Shown one piece after another: positions 32,618 through 41,195 of a stretch of 64,000 nt of DNA (positions are counted from its first letter, which is position 1; each line of letters starts with the position of its first letter). This DNA comes from Blautia sp. AF19-10LB (lineage in GTDB: Bacteria > Bacillota > Clostridia > Lachnospirales > Lachnospiraceae): assembly GCF_003461245.1 (NCBI RefSeq), contig NZ_QTWS01000021.1, positions 6,671-70,670 on the forward strand, given 5' to 3'. The notes under the pieces were generated by a model, which saw only the letters and a program-made list of their open reading frames with translations, did no database searches and was not told the origin of the DNA. Both the position numbers and the translations under genes were made by a program.

Positions 32618-33325
32618 TTAAATTCCTGAAAGTATTTTCTTTGCGTTCTCCAGATTATTTTTTCCATTTATTTTTAGATATACTTTACTGATCTCAGAAG
32701 GCTCTCCTATTTCTCTGCAGAGATCCTGTGCCTGGGAAATGGGTATGTAGATTTCGTTGCCTTCTATTACTACAGCGGCTTTACAGGGCATGTATGAGGT
32801 CTGCGGTTCTCTTGCGGAATTGCCGGATAAGGTAGTAAGATCATCTGTGGCTTTGGAAGTATCTTTTTCTTTTTCATCCAGGGAATAAAAAATATTCAGG
32901 TTTTCACCCATCTCTAAAAATTTTTCCTGTTGCTTTTTTGAAATGGCATGATTATTATAGTCTTTCATATCCTGCAGGGAACCATTTCCCAGCAATAACA
33001 ATGGCATCTTCCCCAGTTCATTCTGAGTTGGATTTTTTCCAAACGCATTCATATTAATTCCTAAAAAAGTCGTTGTTTCCGTATAATCTTCAATTTTGAT
33101 GACAACCGGGACTTCTATGACTGGCCAGATTTCTTTTATACCTTTTATCTTCTTCGCTTTCTGCAAAAAATCTTCATCATAAGCCAGATCTCCAAGTGGG
33201 AGCAACACAGTAAATTGCCGTTTTTCTTCTTTCATGCCCGCCAGCAACATCACTAATAATGTCAATATCAATGACAGCAGAAGTATGACAAATAAGGTAA
33301 AGCTGTCTATTTTTTTTCTTTTCAA
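32618..33325 (-). CDS. Single-pass exported protein of the ABC operon, MacB-like ectodomain
   Basis: 235 residues: one N-terminal helix (about 9-30), then an extracytoplasmic domain in which FLQKAKKIKGIKEIWPVIEVPVVIKIEDY...TTFLGINM recalls the periplasmic domain of MacB/FtsX-type permeases. Here it is detached from any permease helices. The start is TTG at 33325, overlapping the preceding stop (TTGA), with AAAGGCGG 9 bases upstream. It is the last gene of the operon. It probably works as an accessory ectodomain for the ABC system. Confidence 0.65.
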   Translation of the reverse strand: MKRKKIDSFTLFVILLLSLILTLLVMLLAGMKEEKRQFTVLLPLGDLAYDEDFLQKAKKIKGIKEIWPVIEVPVVIKIEDYTETTTFLGINMNAFGKNPTQNELGKMPLLLLGNGSLQDMKDYNNHAISKKQQEKFLEMGENLNIFYSLDEKEKDTSKATDDLTTLSGNSAREPQTSYMPCKAAVVIEGNEIYIPISQAQDLCREIGEPSEISKVYLKINGKNNLENAKKILSGI

Positions 33326-34617
33326 TGAGAAGCCGCCTTTCTCACTTCTTCGAGAAGGATATTTTTCTTATGAAGCTTTCTGACCAGAATCAAGATTATG
33401 GAAATAAGCAGTACTGCAACAACTGCAACTATGGAATACCACCAGTTATTGGTTTTCTCCTGGTCATCTTCAACCTTTAAAGACTTTATCTGGGTTTCTT
33501 TGATTTCAGAATCGAATTTTATTTCGTCCTCATACGATTTGCCATCGGCATCCTCATACGTAAGGATTAATTGACCTGCACATTTTCCTGTTTTTCCTTT
33601 TACATATATGCGAAGACTTCCCTGGGATAAATCTCCGGCCTCTATGGTCCCTAAGAATGCAGTATCGTTTGAACTTAATTCATCAGCCTTTAAGCTGACA
33701 CTTGCATTGTATATTTTGTCTCTTCCGAGATTCATTGCTTTTACCGGGATCTCTACTGTATCCATAGTGTATAAAACAGATGGAATATCTGAAGCTTCCA
33801 GCTTAACACGAACCGGTTGGATGATCTGAAAAGACAGTAATTCTGTACCGGTGGTTGCCGTTGCTTTCGAATCTTCATAATCCAGAGAAAAAGTAATGAC
33901 AGCCTGGCCAGGATCACAGTTTTCTGTTATAGTAATCATCTGTTCCAAAGTAATTGCTTCACCAGGAGCCAGGACTTGTACATAAAAAGAGTTTTTCTCA
34001 AATTCGATTCCTTTGTTCTCTGTAGAAAGGGAAATTTTTAAACCAAATACATTTTGACTGCAGCTTTTATTTCGAAATGTCAGCGACATTTCTGGTGTAG
34101 AACCAGCCTCCAATCGTCCACCTGAAAGATTGCTGTCTTCTAATAATACCTGAGGTTTATGTAATATTTTTTCACTTGATGAGTCTGATGTTGAATTACC
34201 TCCTCCCCCACCGCCCGAATACCCGTTGTCTATAACCGGATCTGTTATCTGCGGGGCGTCACCGTCCTCCGGATTATCACTGTCTATTACAACATGAAAA
34301 GGATTCGATTTAGAACCATCACCAAAGTCATCTCCTGATGTGAAAATATCCGGATCCGGATTTTCTTTATCGGTATCAGCTTTATCAGGAGTCTTTTCAT
34401 CCTCTGCCGGAGGTTCGGTACTTGTAGAATCATCCTCTTTTTTATCAAGGGTTAACGAGTTGTCATTCTCATAAGATACGGACGGATCTGAGTCCGTAAA
34501 TCCTTCTTCAGCAGATGTAATCTCCGTGTTTTGAGGCTCTGTGGCAAAAACGGTAGCCGGAAGAAATATTATTGTCGTACACAATACTAATGCCGTTTTT
34601 ACAAATAAATTTTTCAT
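33322..34617 (-). CDS. Exported membrane-anchored protein with NEW3-like beta domains
   Basis: 431 residues. A signal peptide (about 1-26) is followed by a low-complexity Glu/Asp/Pro/Ser region to about 150 that contains a Gly/Ser-rich turn. Next come about 220 residues of repeated beta-sandwich character (SGGRLEAGSTPEMSLTFRNKS, EAITLEQMITIT, LDYEDSKATATT and similar) typical of CARDB/NEW3-like domains. There is a C-terminal helix (WWYSIVAVVAVLLISIILIL) and a basic tail. The start overlaps the ATPase stop (TAATG). The layout resembles exported partners of ABC-2 systems. The substrate is unknown. Confidence 0.7.
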   Translation of the reverse strand: MKNLFVKTALVLCTTIIFLPATVFATEPQNTEITSAEEGFTDSDPSVSYENDNSLTLDKKEDDSTSTEPPAEDEKTPDKADTDKENPDPDIFTSGDDFGDGSKSNPFHVVIDSDNPEDGDAPQITDPVIDNGYSGGGGGGNSTSDSSSEKILHKPQVLLEDSNLSGGRLEAGSTPEMSLTFRNKSCSQNVFGLKISLSTENKGIEFEKNSFYVQVLAPGEAITLEQMITITENCDPGQAVITFSLDYEDSKATATTGTELLSFQIIQPVRVKLEASDIPSVLYTMDTVEIPVKAMNLGRDKIYNASVSLKADELSSNDTAFLGTIEAGDLSQGSLRIYVKGKTGKCAGQLILTYEDADGKSYEDEIKFDSEIKETQIKSLKVEDDQEKTNNWWYSIVAVVAVLLISIILILVRKLHKKNILLEEVRKAASH

Positions 34618-35336
34618 TATCGGGCAGTCCTTTCTCTTAAAACTCCTCCATCCATTTCATATACATGGTCACATAAGATTCTGATATCCTCTTCATTATG
34701 GCTTGCCAGCAAAATGGTTTTTCCTGCTGCTTTTAAATCCAACAGTAGTTCTCTTATCTCTTCCACGCCATGTTTATCCAGTCCATTAAACGGCTCATCC
34801 AAGATCAAAAAAAGAGGATCTTCCATAATGGCCTGTGCAATACCAAGGCGTTGACGCATTCCAAGGGAATATTTTCCGACTGGTTTCTTCATGTCCGGAT
34901 CCAATCCTACCCTTTTTAAGACTATGCGGATATCGGCCTTCGAAATCCGGCCATTCATGTCTGCCAGGATCTCCAGATTTTTAAAGCCCGTATATTGTGT
35001 AAGAAAACCGGGAGTCTCGATAATAACTCCAAGACTTTCAGGAAAATCCACATCATGGCCTATTTTTTTTCCAAATACAAAAATAGTGCCCGTAGTTACA
35101 GGGAGAAACCCACAGATGCATTTCATAAGAACGGTCTTTCCGGAACCGTTATTTCCAACAATCCCATAGACGTTCCCTGTTTTCAAGGAAAGATTTACTT
35201 CCTGTAACACGATGTCTTCACCGAAACGTTTGGTCACGTGTTCTATTTTTACGCAGGTGTTCTGCATCATTCCACTTACTCTTTCCAGATCACAGGCCAG
35301 ATTAAATGTCCCTTCAGATTTCTTCCAATCTTCCAT
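34617..35336 (-). CDS. ABC transporter ATP-binding protein
   Basis: About 239 residues. Walker A GNNGSGKT, signature YSLGMRQRLGIAQ, Walker B LFLILDEPFNGLD and the H-loop LLASHN are all intact. The start at 35336 has GGGAGGTG upstream and overlaps the preceding permease gene by 23 bases. It adds about 26 residues ahead of the usual ABC start (MQNTCVKIEH), which has no good ribosome binding site. It energises the two ABC-2 permeases encoded just upstream. The sequence type (long N-terminal strand, single domain) is that of antimicrobial-peptide or antibiotic efflux ATPases. Confidence 0.88.
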   Translation of the reverse strand: MEDWKKSEGTFNLACDLERVSGMMQNTCVKIEHVTKRFGEDIVLQEVNLSLKTGNVYGIVGNNGSGKTVLMKCICGFLPVTTGTIFVFGKKIGHDVDFPESLGVIIETPGFLTQYTGFKNLEILADMNGRISKADIRIVLKRVGLDPDMKKPVGKYSLGMRQRLGIAQAIMEDPLFLILDEPFNGLDKHGVEEIRELLLDLKAAGKTILLASHNEEDIRILCDHVYEMDGGVLRERTAR

Positions 35337-36042
35337 ATAAAACACCTCCCAGAATTCCCAGCATTACTAATAAAAACAACAGTAGAAATAGCCAAACTCC
35401 TATTTTGTCCGGTCCCCAATTTTCATCAGCCAGTATCCATTCTACTGGATAAAACCATATCTGATTCTTAAAATAGCGGTCATGAAGGATAATTCCGAAA
35501 TAAAAGCTTACAAAAGGGATTCCATATGCCATGTAAGCAGAATCCCATAAAATCCCGCAGCTTCCACCGAAAGTACTTATGATACTTCCGATAAGTCCTG
35601 TCCGAAATGCCTTCATGAGTAAGTCCAGAAGTGCTTCTTTCTGAATAGCACCCTTTATCTCCAGCGGATAGAACACAATAAAATTGATAAAAAGTACCGT
35701 TAGTATAGATAACGTCCAGACCATAAAACCAGATACCATAATGGAAAAAACTTTACCTTCGATATACTGTCTGCGAGTCGTTCTGGGAAGTATCTCCTTT
35801 AAAAATCCACTTTTATATTCTTGCAGAATGGAATCACTCCATGGCAATACGGCTGCTACCGGAATGGCAAAAGATACTGCCTGACTTTTTAAGGAACCTT
35901 CCAGTATACTGATAAAAGTACCACATGTCAGTGCTTTTTTTAAGCTGGGATAAGTTTGTCCAATGGCTATGGAAATGCAGGCTGTCAGCCATGCTGCCAG
36001 AAAATTCTTATTAAAAAACATACGTTTTGTTTCACCCCACAT
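35314..36042 (-). CDS. ABC-2 type permease
   Basis: 242 residues with six membrane segments, starting MWGETKRMFFNKNFLAAW, the usual short cytoplasmic entry of ABC-2 permeases. It has a cytosolic loop SILQEYKSGFLKEILPRTTRRQYIEGK typical of the coupling region, and a late W-F-Y-P-V-E-W motif. GGGGG precedes the ATG. It lies 18 bases after the other permease gene and overlaps the ATPase gene. It is one half of a heteromeric export channel. Confidence 0.8.
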   Translation of the reverse strand: MWGETKRMFFNKNFLAAWLTACISIAIGQTYPSLKKALTCGTFISILEGSLKSQAVSFAIPVAAVLPWSDSILQEYKSGFLKEILPRTTRRQYIEGKVFSIMVSGFMVWTLSILTVLFINFIVFYPLEIKGAIQKEALLDLLMKAFRTGLIGSIISTFGGSCGILWDSAYMAYGIPFVSFYFGIILHDRYFKNQIWFYPVEWILADENWGPDKIGVWLFLLLFLLVMLGILGGVLYGRLEEI

Positions 36043-36060
36043 AGGTTTTCCCCCTTCCGA

Positions 36061-36951
36061 TCATGTCTTTTCTCCAAGAAATTCAAAGGTATATTTTTTC
36101 ATCCGGTTAATTGCAAAAACTGCAAGAAGAACTAAAATACCCAGAAAAAACATATAGGAATGCGGGATTTTCGGGAGCAATGGATCATAACCCAAGTTAT
36201 GTTTTCCGTATACTGCCTGGTTCAGAGGACTGATCCAGCAGATTAATACATTTACCTGATACATTTCGTATTTTTCTTTATGTAAAATTGCAGCCAGTAC
36301 TTTCGGGTCCAATAAAAAACCAAAAACACTGTAAAGAAGGCCAAAAATCATCCCCTTAGTCTTCCCTTTATAGAGATTTCCTACAAGGATTACAAAGCTT
36401 AAGGTCAGCGAATAACAAAACAGAAGGAAGAAAACCTGCAGCATACAGCCATAGGGTGAGATACTTTCCATGACCCTTACTGTAGAAGGGACCTGCAGGT
36501 TTTTTCCTAATTCTGAATAACCAAGCATGGCCGCAGTTTCGCTCCACAGGTTACCTGGATAACTCTTTTTCATACACAGCACGGCCGTAAACAGCAGCAT
36601 CAAAACCGTATATAAAACAGTTACAAGAATAACATAAATGAATTGACCTAAAAGCCATTTCCTCTTGGTTGTCCGGGTCAGCTGGTATGGAGTAATAGGT
36701 GTCATCTTCGGCAGGTCAGAAAACATAAGAAGCAAGAGCAGCGAACTGGACAGTACTGCTATCCCATCCCCAAATGTCCAGATAAATGGTTCAATGGCCT
36801 GTACCGGTGTATCGTAGGTATCCATTACAACCATGATTCTGCCTGTAAGCAGGAAACTAAGTACAAATTCTAACAGAAATATAAAAATAACTTTGGGATT
36901 GCGTAAAAATCCGAAGAAATTGTACCTTACAATTCCAAATACCTGTCTCAT
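36061..36951 (-). CDS. ABC-2 type permease (second subunit)
   Basis: 296 residues with six or seven membrane helices. It begins MRQVFGIVRYNFFGFLRNPK, the common N-terminal amphipathic helix. It is longer than the other permease but similarly arranged, with a large loop between helices 1 and 2. It is not a close copy, so the pair is probably heteromeric. The ATG is one base after the lipoprotein stop. Confidence 0.8.
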   Translation of the reverse strand: MRQVFGIVRYNFFGFLRNPKVIFIFLLEFVLSFLLTGRIMVVMDTYDTPVQAIEPFIWTFGDGIAVLSSSLLLLLMFSDLPKMTPITPYQLTRTTKRKWLLGQFIYVILVTVLYTVLMLLFTAVLCMKKSYPGNLWSETAAMLGYSELGKNLQVPSTVRVMESISPYGCMLQVFFLLFCYSLTLSFVILVGNLYKGKTKGMIFGLLYSVFGFLLDPKVLAAILHKEKYEMYQVNVLICWISPLNQAVYGKHNLGYDPLLPKIPHSYMFFLGILVLLAVFAINRMKKYTFEFLGEKT

Positions 36952-36952
36952 G

Positions 36953-38437
36953 TCAGTAACCCAGATTCCGGTCTATGATACTGCCATCCACGGCATTAAT
37001 GGTGAGGAAACTTTCATTTGGATCTTTACTGGTATTTGATTCTGTTTCTCCGTTATATTCACTTTCTGAAGTCATGCTGCCGAAAAAATCCCAGACGGGG
37101 ATCAAAATACCTGTGTGTGCGTCAGTAGACGGCTCATATATTCTGGCATAGCCAAGAACGATCCGATCAATATTATAGACTCTGGAATTTTCATATTGCA
37201 TATTATCAGCGTTTGTTACCACCATCATTTTTTCATAAATTTTCATAATCTCGCTGAATGAAAGAAGATTTAAATTCTCTGTCTTTATGTTACCAATTGT
37301 GTAGGGATTTGAATAAGTCATGCTTTCTATGCCATCTTTATCGACATAGAAACAGAGACTTTCATAAGACCATGTTTCCATCGTGCTGTCCATATCTTCC
37401 AATGCCCCACCGTCTGCAATTGTCTGAGTTACCGGCACACCATTTATGGTACGTGCATAATCAATTCTATATCCATTTCCAAAATTACCTGAACTATTAT
37501 CGCCTTCAAAACTTTTGCACACCGCGTAATTCCAGTTAGAAAACTGTAAATCTGTGATGCCCATTTTTTCAACTTTTTCCTTTACAAGTTTTTTTGCTTC
37601 ATCCAGGGACAGACCGATAGATTCTTCTGTGGGTTTTTCTTCCTCTTCAGAATATCCGTAATCACACCACATTGCATCCTCCGGTATTTTTTCCCCGCCC
37701 TTGTTTGCTGCTTTCTTGATCTTGACTGACAAGGTATCGGAGCCATCGGAAGATATCATATAGTAGTATTGTGAATCGTCTGGCATTTGTGCAATACAAC
37801 TGAAATAATTTCCGGCAACAGGTTTTGCCTCTGTCAGGGTTTTCTTTTCCGGAGCAGTTTCGTATTCCTGTTCCCATGTCTCAATATCTTCATAGATATC
37901 ATAGACATAATTCCCATCATCGTCTGTTCCATAGTTATACGGATCCAGGTTTCCGTTAGCAACGTCTTCTTTTAGTTCATCCAGAGTTTTTTTAATTTCA
38001 TCCTTTGTCTTCACATAATAACTATCCAGGGTATAAAGTTTTGCCTCTGAGAAGAATGCGTTTGTAATACGGTCGAGAAGCTCCTGGGTAACTTCTGCCG
38101 CAGTGACAGAAATAGCAGATATCTTTTCCACTTCCGGAATTTCTACGCTTGCATCTGTATTTACCACGAGCTTGGCACTGTCATCTTCCACATGGCTTTT
38201 ATAATTTTGAGGAGCATCAATGAGATTCCTGATGGTTGTCTTTGACTCTGAACCGTCATCGTTCTTGCTTTCAGATGCTTCTCCTTTAGAACCGCTAACA
38301 TCATCCGCTTCCGTATAAGCATCTACAGCCTTGCTCCCCTTCGGCTTTACCAAAGAAGAATCCGGGGTCTGTGCGCATCCTGTAAACATTCCAATACAAA
38401 GCACTATTCCTGCAAACTTTTTTATGTTTTTTCTCAT
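36953..38437 (-). CDS. Large lipoprotein at the head of the ABC operon (DUF6034-like)
   Basis: 494 residues. Lipobox F-T-G-C (Cys about 21), an Asp/Ser-rich linker, then a folded region from about 65 to the end with repeated acidic and aromatic segments. I associate it with DUF6034, from memory and tentatively. AAAGGAGA stands before the ATG. It is the first gene of the operon lipoprotein, permease, permease, ATPase and two exported proteins. Its promoter carries the same box as the two-component operon. It may sense or capture the exported or harmful compound at the membrane. Confidence 0.7.
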   Translation of the reverse strand: MRKNIKKFAGIVLCIGMFTGCAQTPDSSLVKPKGSKAVDAYTEADDVSGSKGEASESKNDDGSESKTTIRNLIDAPQNYKSHVEDDSAKLVVNTDASVEIPEVEKISAISVTAAEVTQELLDRITNAFFSEAKLYTLDSYYVKTKDEIKKTLDELKEDVANGNLDPYNYGTDDDGNYVYDIYEDIETWEQEYETAPEKKTLTEAKPVAGNYFSCIAQMPDDSQYYYMISSDGSDTLSVKIKKAANKGGEKIPEDAMWCDYGYSEEEEKPTEESIGLSLDEAKKLVKEKVEKMGITDLQFSNWNYAVCKSFEGDNSSGNFGNGYRIDYARTINGVPVTQTIADGGALEDMDSTMETWSYESLCFYVDKDGIESMTYSNPYTIGNIKTENLNLLSFSEIMKIYEKMMVVTNADNMQYENSRVYNIDRIVLGYARIYEPSTDAHTGILIPVWDFFGSMTSESEYNGETESNTSKDPNESFLTINAVDGSIIDRNLGY

Positions 38438-38507
38438 TTCTGGTAATATCTCCTTTCTAAGGTTGTTATAAGTATATCATCGAGCATTACACCAAATCTT
38501 TCGCGAT

Positions 38508-38524
38508 TTGTAACTGATATGTAA
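38508..38524 (-). promoter_or_regulatory. Response-regulator box before the lipoprotein-ABC operon
   Basis: TTGTAACTGATATGTAA, as read on the plus strand, is a direct repeat of TGTAA with 11-base phasing. It matches 16 of 17 bases of the box at 40691-40707 before the two-component genes. A possible -10 (TATACT, 38471-38476) follows on the minus strand. Confidence 0.7.
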
Positions 38525-38536
38525 ACGTTAGTGTGA

Positions 38537-39958
38537 TTACCAGAAAACAGAGACGGTAGTTCCTTTTCCCGGATTGCTTTCAATCTTCAGTTGGAAATCG
38601 TGCAGTTCTATAATTTTCTGACATAAAGAAAGACCGAGCCCTACACTTCCTTTTGCCCTGGAACGAGATTTGTCTACCATATAAAATGGTTCCGTCACCA
38701 TTTCCAGATCCTCTTTCGGTATTCCCTTTCCAAAATCCTGAACCATCAGATGGTCTGGGGTTGCCTCAAGCACAATTTTAGATTCTTTCCTGGAAGCTTT
38801 GACTGCATTATCAATTAGATTTGTCACTACACTTATCATTAAGTCCTGATCAAACTTCTTTACCAATTCTTTTGGTTCACAAAATACATCAAGAGAGATG
38901 TTTTTTTCTTGAAGCCTGCAATCAATAAGTTCTTTTACTTCTTTCAGGAAGTTATCCACCTGTATTTCAGCTGGATTGAATGAGTCTTCCGAAGCTTCGT
39001 AGAATCCAGTTAATTCCAGCATTTTCATAGAAAGTCTTGACAGCCTGCGACATTCATTTTCAATATAAATCAGAGCCTTCTCCTGCCTTTCCGGGGTTAG
39101 GCGCACAGTAAGCAATGTATCTGCATAGCCTATGATTGCAGTCATTGGGGTCTTCAGCTCATGAGCCAGACTTCCAATAAGCTGTTTTTGTGTCCGGTTT
39201 ATGTTAGAAAGACTTTCAATTTGTTCTTTTATTTTACCTGTCATAAAATTAAAGGTTGCACCTATCTGCGCAAGTTCTGTATTTCCCTCTGACGGTACTT
39301 TAAAATCATAAATACCTTCAGAAACAAGAAGCGTAGCTTCTCTTAGGCCTGTAAGCGGTGCTGTGATTTTTCTAAGGCTCAAATAAAGGATAATTCCCAT
39401 CACCACGATCAAAGATAAAGTAAATCCACCCGTCTGAAAAAACAGCAGATGACTTTTTTCTATTACATCTGTTATATCTTTATAAGTAACAATCTGATAT
39501 CCCATATTTACATTGCCATAGTAAAATAACAAAAGTGTCCTTCCATTTATCTGACTGATCATAGGGCCATGACCATCACTGTTGCTGCCATGATCCACCA
39601 TGTTTGCCTTACTTGCACATAATTCTCTTAACTTTTTTACATCGAATTCATAAACAGTTCCATTATAGGTCATTTTTCCATCAAGATATAAAACCGCGCT
39701 GTCATGAAAAACCTGCCGAAAAGCATAAGTAACTATTTGGGGGCGCATTTCGTTGTCGGCATTCTGTTTCTGATTGTCAGAAAGGCTTGTTTTATTTTCA
39801 AACTGTAAGATATTTGTTCTGAATATACTGTTTTCATAACTGTTGATATTCTGTATACTCTGATTTTTCCAACAATAAGTGGTATAGAGAAAGATCCCTG
39901 ACGATGCCAACAGAATAATACATGTAGTCTGAAAAAAGATCTTTATTAAGAGTTTCAT
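38537..39958 (-). CDS. Sensor histidine kinase
   Basis: 473 residues. Two helices (about 8-27 and 176-196) bound an external sensor domain of about 145 residues. These are followed by HAMP (PLTGLREATLLVSEGIYDF...), HisKA with H266 in SLAHELKTPMTAIIGY, and HATPase_c with NLIDNAVKASR, DFGKGI and GSVGLGLSLCQKI. The start overlaps the response-regulator stop by 4 bases. It should signal to that regulator, and the shared promoter box points to control of the neighbouring ABC operon. Confidence 0.88.
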   Translation of the reverse strand: MKLLIKIFFQTTCIILLASSGIFLYTTYCWKNQSIQNINSYENSIFRTNILQFENKTSLSDNQKQNADNEMRPQIVTYAFRQVFHDSAVLYLDGKMTYNGTVYEFDVKKLRELCASKANMVDHGSNSDGHGPMISQINGRTLLLFYYGNVNMGYQIVTYKDITDVIEKSHLLFFQTGGFTLSLIVVMGIILYLSLRKITAPLTGLREATLLVSEGIYDFKVPSEGNTELAQIGATFNFMTGKIKEQIESLSNINRTQKQLIGSLAHELKTPMTAIIGYADTLLTVRLTPERQEKALIYIENECRRLSRLSMKMLELTGFYEASEDSFNPAEIQVDNFLKEVKELIDCRLQEKNISLDVFCEPKELVKKFDQDLMISVVTNLIDNAVKASRKESKIVLEATPDHLMVQDFGKGIPKEDLEMVTEPFYMVDKSRSRAKGSVGLGLSLCQKIIELHDFQLKIESNPGKGTTVSVFW

Positions 39959-40620
39959 AAATCCACCTCAAGTCTGTAACCGATTCTGGGAATTGTTTTA
40001 ATCTTATCCTGCCAGCCAAGTTTTTTTCTGATACGACCCACATGTGCATCCACAGTTCTTGTTTCTCCGCAGAACTCTTCATTCCACAGTTCCTGCAGAA
40101 TCTGATTCCTGGTCAGTGCTTTATTCGGGTTTTTGGCGAACACCATGAGACAGTTATATTCCATTGGCTTTAAATAGATTTCCATGCCCATTTTTGTAAC
40201 AGTACGACTAGCAGTATCAATGATGACATCACCAATTTGAATCTGTTCTTGTACAGTGCCATTACGTTCCAGTACTTTTTCAAGACGAACCATCACTTCC
40301 AGCATTTCAAATGGTTTTACAATATAATCTTCCGCACCGTCTTTTAATCCCTTTATCTTGCTCGCGATATCTCCCTTTGCGGTAAGAAATATTACGGGGA
40401 TTTCATACTGCTTCAGTTTCGGTAACAGGCTATAGCCGTCTCTTCCGGGAAGCATAATATCTACAAGTGCACACTGAAACGCATGATCTTGAATAATTGC
40501 TTCATATGCCTCATTTCCATCCAGATATCCTACTGTTTCATACCCTGCAATCTCCAAATTCATACATAGCAGGTCATTGATTGACATTTCGTCTTCTATC
40601 ACAAGAATTCTTGCCTTCAT
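39955..40620 (-). CDS. OmpR-family response regulator
   Basis: 221 residues: receiver domain with IEDE and phospho-acceptor D54 (CALVDIMLPGRDGY), K in LTAKG, then a winged helix ending VDAHVGRIRKKLGW...IPRIGYRLEV. The start at 40620 is 2-3 bases from TGAGGT. The matching direct-repeat boxes at 40691-40707 and 38508-38524 suggest that it activates its own operon and the lipoprotein-ABC operon. Confidence 0.9.
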   Translation of the reverse strand: MKARILVIEDEMSINDLLCMNLEIAGYETVGYLDGNEAYEAIIQDHAFQCALVDIMLPGRDGYSLLPKLKQYEIPVIFLTAKGDIASKIKGLKDGAEDYIVKPFEMLEVMVRLEKVLERNGTVQEQIQIGDVIIDTASRTVTKMGMEIYLKPMEYNCLMVFAKNPNKALTRNQILQELWNEEFCGETRTVDAHVGRIRKKLGWQDKIKTIPRIGYRLEVDL

Positions 40621-40664
40621 AATTATTACCTCACATGTTTTTATAACTATCTTTTCACAGGTTA

Positions 40665-40707
40665 ATTATACATTAAATTCTATAATGCAGTTGTAACTGA
40701 TTTGTAA
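40665..40707 (-). promoter_or_regulatory. Two-component operon promoter with response-regulator box
   Basis: Box TTGTAACTGATTTGTAA (40691-40707, plus-strand reading) is two TGTAA units 11 bases apart. A TATAAT -10 (40665-40670, minus strand) lies 20 bases from it. Confidence 0.7.
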
Positions 40708-40717
40708 CAGCAAAAAA

Positions 40718-40756
40718 GGAAACCAAAACCATTCTGTGAGAATAGTTTTGATTTCC
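40718..40756 (-). terminator. Terminator of the GH20-DUF2500 operon
   Basis: GGAAA-C-CAAAAC-C-ATTCT pairs with AGAAT-A-GTTTTG-A-TTTCC around GTG; the minus strand then reads CCTTTTTTGC. It lies 62 bases beyond the DUF2500 stop. Confidence 0.75.
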
Positions 40757-40817
40757 TGTATAAACCGTTATTTTCTGATCGTTTATAACCCTGGTGAGAA
40801 CATCTGGGGGCAAATGA

Positions 40818-41186
40818 TCAGTCTTTTATGAATCCCAAATATCTGCTTCCCTGATAAGTCAGTACTCCGTAATCTCCTTTTTTTATATTTTTAAATGATT
40901 TCTTGTCAACGTCAAATTCCTTTTCTGTATAGTCCGTCATGCGGAATTTGATTTTAAAATTGGGGATATCATGCACTGTAAAACCATGACTTCCTGTCAG
41001 ATCACCTGCATTTGGTATCTGCTGCTGATATATTTCCCCTATTTTATCTGAAACAACAGCATCCACAGATTCTACGGAAGAATTATTATTTTTACTCCAT
41101 TCCAGAATCATTCGAAAGAGAGACAATGCAAATACAAAAATTATTAAGAACACTAAAATTTTCATACGTAGCCTGATTCCTTTCAT
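40818..41186 (-). CDS. DUF2500 family protein
   Basis: 122 residues. One N-terminal helix (about 8-28) is followed by an extracytoplasmic beta domain with NNNSSVESVDAVV, TEKEFDVDKKSF and the closing KGDYGVLTYQGSRYLGF, the usual DUF2500 ending. Starts at 41186 or 41165 are both possible; AAAGGA is better placed for neither. It follows the GH20 gene by 9 bases and is probably co-translated. Its function is unknown. Confidence 0.75.
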   Translation of the reverse strand: MKGIRLRMKILVFLIIFVFALSLFRMILEWSKNNNSSVESVDAVVSDKIGEIYQQQIPNAGDLTGSHGFTVHDIPNFKIKFRMTDYTEKEFDVDKKSFKNIKKGDYGVLTYQGSRYLGFIKD

Positions 41187-41195
41187 TTACCTTTA

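Noticed and set aside
32506..32691. Plus-strand open frame starting MNCITNQVFF
   Set aside because: It runs antisense into a real gene, is Phe-rich and has no ribosome binding site.
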